This document shows positions 13,518 through 14,578 of a stretch of 14,578 nt of DNA, piece by piece. Numbering within the stretch: position 1 is the stretch's first letter; each line of letters starts with the position of its first letter. The notes beneath the pieces are model-generated. The model did not search any database. It was given only the letters and a program-made list of their open reading frames with translations, and was not told the origin of the DNA. This stretch comes from Nitrososphaeria archaeon (GTDB taxonomy: Archaea > Thermoproteota > Nitrososphaeria > JACIWG01): assembly GCA_029776125.1 (NCBI GenBank), contig JARVJS010000088.1, forward strand, positions 1 to 14,578. The letters are read 5' to 3'. The translations under genes were made by a program, and so were the position numbers.

Positions 13518-13670
13518 TCATCACGAAACTTATTCTATCTTCGTCTACAAGCTCTAAAAGATAACGAACACTATTTGCTCTTGGATACTTGACACGTTCT
13601 CCAAAAACTTCTGTTCAAATTCCAATATTTATTTTGTAATCTTAGAGTAACGCTATTTTGTACTTTACTT
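13500..13670 (-). pseudogene. Frameshifted ribbon-helix-helix antitoxin remnant
   Basis: Three frames together give a ribbon-helix-helix pattern: NSVTLRL (strand) near 13642-13660, ILEFEQKFLEN (helix 1) in the next frame, and KYPRANSVRYLLELVDED (helix 2, like the SRSEAIRxLL motif) near 13538-13590, ending in a TGA at about 13508. At least two frameshifts are needed. It is inferred to be a decayed CopG/VapB-like antitoxin; the family match is by pattern only. Confidence 0.35.
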
Positions 13671-13825
13671 TTTTTCTTTTCCTTCCTAAGCGTAGCATAA
13701 GAGGTTATTCTTCTATTAACGGCAAAGTCTATGCAGAAGTTCACCATATCTCTAAAGTCCTCTAGAAGCTTTCTAACTTCATCGTTAACCTCGTAAACGA
13801 ATGGAACACCGAGGACTATTTCCAC
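13660..13825 (-). pseudogene. N-terminal fragment of TnpB (IS200/IS605 OrfB)
   Basis: From ATG 13825 the minus strand reads MEIVLGVPFVYEVNDEVRKL, then LEDFRDMVNFCIDFAVNRRI and TSYATLRKE. This is the wedge-domain opening of archaeal TnpB proteins (a VNDEVRKLLxDFRxMVNxCIDYA type of pattern). After about 49 residues the similarity ends and the frame runs into the antitoxin-like remnant, closing at 13571. The catalytic RuvC part is missing. It is not the missing half of the remnant at 10367-10690 in any simple way, because about 3 kb of intact genes lie between them. Confidence 0.55.
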
Positions 13826-13864
13826 AATAGAGTATACACTACACGTCTGTAAAATCTATCTATT

Positions 13865-14072
13865 TTAGAGCTGCTGTACAACCCTAAAAATAAGTCGAGC
13901 GAAGTCATTATCAAATGTTATAATAATCCTTTCTTGCCCACTTGCCAAATCAACAACTTTACTATCACTTAAGCCTGTGGAACGTCTATTATAGAAATAA
14001 TGTCTATACCTTTTTCTCTTAACTCGATAACAGTTTAAATGGAATATTTTCGTCAGCCAAAAATTTTGTCAT
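13865..14072 (-). pseudogene. DUF5615 PIN-like toxin, two frameshifts
   Basis: Starting at ATG 14072: MTKFLADENIPFK (the DUF5615 opening with DEN), then in a second frame TVIELREKGIDIISIIDVPQ, then in a third frame GLSDSKVVDLASGQERIIIT and FDNDFARLIF, to a TAA at 13865. All family blocks (LADENIP, REKGxDI, G.SD..V..LA, IIITFDNDF) are present and in order, so the gene is whole except for two small indels. DUF5615 proteins are PIN-like nucleases found beside DUF433 antitoxins. It is dead unless the indels are sequencing errors. Confidence 0.7.
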
Positions 14073-14357
14073 GGTAAAGGATACACCTTTTCCCTCCTTC
14101 AAAACTTCAGCAGCATACTTTAAAACTGCAATCATATCTTCTTTTTTCAGTTGAGGATAGTTTTCCAGTATATTTTCAATGGTCCAACCGTTTCCAAGAA
14201 AATCTAGAATAAATTCTACAGACAACCTTATACCCTTTATAACAGGTTTTCCAACCAAAATTTTTATATAAGTTTTAAGTAAATTATTTAAAAGTTCATA
14301 GGTTGATGGTGAGCCATGAAAAGTGTTAACGAGATAAAGGAGATAATCATGGAACAT
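14019..14357 (-). CDS. DUF433 antitoxin reading in frame into the DUF5615 toxin
   Basis: The DUF433 core is at residues 31-95: IKILVGKPVIKGIRLSVEFI, then GWTIENILENYPQLKKEDMI and AVLKYAAEVLKEGK (a helix-turn-helix-like antitoxin fold). There is no stop before the toxin: GVSFT runs straight into MTKFLADENIP, and the frame ends at the toxin's first frameshift. The only ATG (14357) lies inside the opposite-strand MNT gene, and residues 1-28 look like antisense noise, so the natural N-terminus is probably lost. A strong TATA-like TTATATAAAA (complement of 14263-14272) sits inside the coding core. It may be a pseudogene; the antitoxin core itself is intact. Confidence 0.6.
   Translation of the reverse strand: MFHDYLLYLVNTFHGSPSTYELLNNLLKTYIKILVGKPVIKGIRLSVEFILDFLGNGWTIENILENYPQLKKEDMIAVLKYAAEVLKEGKGVSFTMTKFLADENIPFKLLSS
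14282..14294 (+). promoter_or_regulatory. TATA-like element of the second MNT gene
   Basis: AATTATTTAAAAG lies about 28 bases before ATG 14316. A GGTGA ribosome-binding sequence (14308-14312) is 3 bases before the start, so both a leaderless and a led transcript are possible. Confidence 0.35.
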
Positions 14358-14578
14358 AGAAGGGAGTTAGAAGAGAAGTTTAAAGTAAAAAATATAGCCA
14401 TATTTGGGTCTTATGCTAGAAACGAGCAAAGGAAAACGAGCGACGTTGACATTTTAGTGGAATTCAGTGAACCAGTAGGATTACTTTTTTTCCATCTAGC
14501 AGACTATCTTGAGAAGATACTGGGTGTTAAAGTTGATCTGTTAACGGTGGACGGAATTAAACCAAATAGAAGAAAATA
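14316..14578 (+). CDS. MNT-type minimal nucleotidyltransferase (cut by window end)
   Basis: ATG 14316 opens a frame to the window edge: 87 codons and two bases. MKSVNEIKEIIMEHRRELEE is a lead helix, then NIAIFGSYARNEQRKTSDVD with G31-S32 and D43/D45 of the GS-x10-DxD active site, and VKVDLLT with the third acidic residue D74. GIKPNRRK near the end matches the usual tail of these proteins, so little is missing. It is a different subfamily from the MNT at 4758. A HEPN (or HepT-like) gene is expected directly downstream, outside the window. It overlaps the DUF433 frame on the other strand by about 42 bases, which shows that the MNT module displaced the start of that antitoxin. Confidence 0.82.
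   Translation, partial: MKSVNEIKEIIMEHRRELEEKFKVKNIAIFGSYARNEQRKTSDVDILVEFSEPVGLLFFHLADYLEKILGVKVDLLTVDGIKPNRRK

Noticed and set aside
1..14578. CRISPR array, tRNA or rRNA genes, origin of replication
   Set aside because: No regularly spaced repeats, cloverleaf or rRNA-like stretches were found by reading either strand.

Overview
The window looks archaeal. Several genes have a BRE/TATA-like box about 25-35 bases upstream of the start codon and a very short or absent leader. TTG starts occur. The gene families are typical of archaea: archaeal-type ATPases, PIN/VapC toxins, HEPN/MNT pairs, DUF433/DUF5615 pairs, GT-C membrane glycosyltransferases and TnpB. I see no rRNA, tRNA or CRISPR array and nothing that fixes the lineage; a Thermoproteota or Bathyarchaeia-type thermophile would fit, but that is inference.

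Layout. 1-500: the 3' end of a DUF4143-type ATPase. 611-1750: a class V PLP enzyme without the cysteine-desulfurase cysteine. 1802-2266: a broken vapC on the minus strand, with a possible short upstream reading frame. 2291-4182: two divergent family-2 glycosyltransferases sharing an 83-bp promoter region. 4393-5111: a HEPN/MNT gene pair, followed by the remains of an AbrB-type antitoxin and the tail of a PIN toxin (5141-5440). 5549-10120: the core of the window, a minus-strand operon of four genes joined by 4-base overlaps: FtsX/MacB-like permease 1, permease 2, a GT-C type polytopic membrane protein with an outer C-terminal domain, and a LolD/MacB-like ATPase. 10121-10869: operon leader, a gutted TnpB, and the first residues of a sugar-nucleotide epimerase joined to it. 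10870-11991: a complete archaeal ATPase with a duplicated dyad around its start. 12052-12441: a truncated SAM methyltransferase. 12602-13256: an intact vapBC pair with a palindrome at the predicted transcription start. 13279-14357: a mosaic of broken pieces (ABC ATPase, ribbon-helix-helix antitoxin, TnpB N-terminus, DUF5615 toxin, DUF433 antitoxin). 14316-end: a second MNT nucleotidyltransferase, cut by the window edge.

How it fits together. The live metabolic theme is surface glycan or lipid-linked sugar handling: two GT2 enzymes, a GT-C protein translationally coupled to a MacB-like ABC machine, and remnants of an epimerase and a methyltransferase. The other theme is toxin-antitoxin turnover: intact HEPN/MNT and vapBC pairs sit beside at least four decayed TA modules and two decayed TnpB genes. 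The most interesting candidate system is the 5549-10120 operon, because a membrane glycosyltransferase-like protein lies between the permeases and their ATPase, and that ATPase lacks the usual H-loop histidine.
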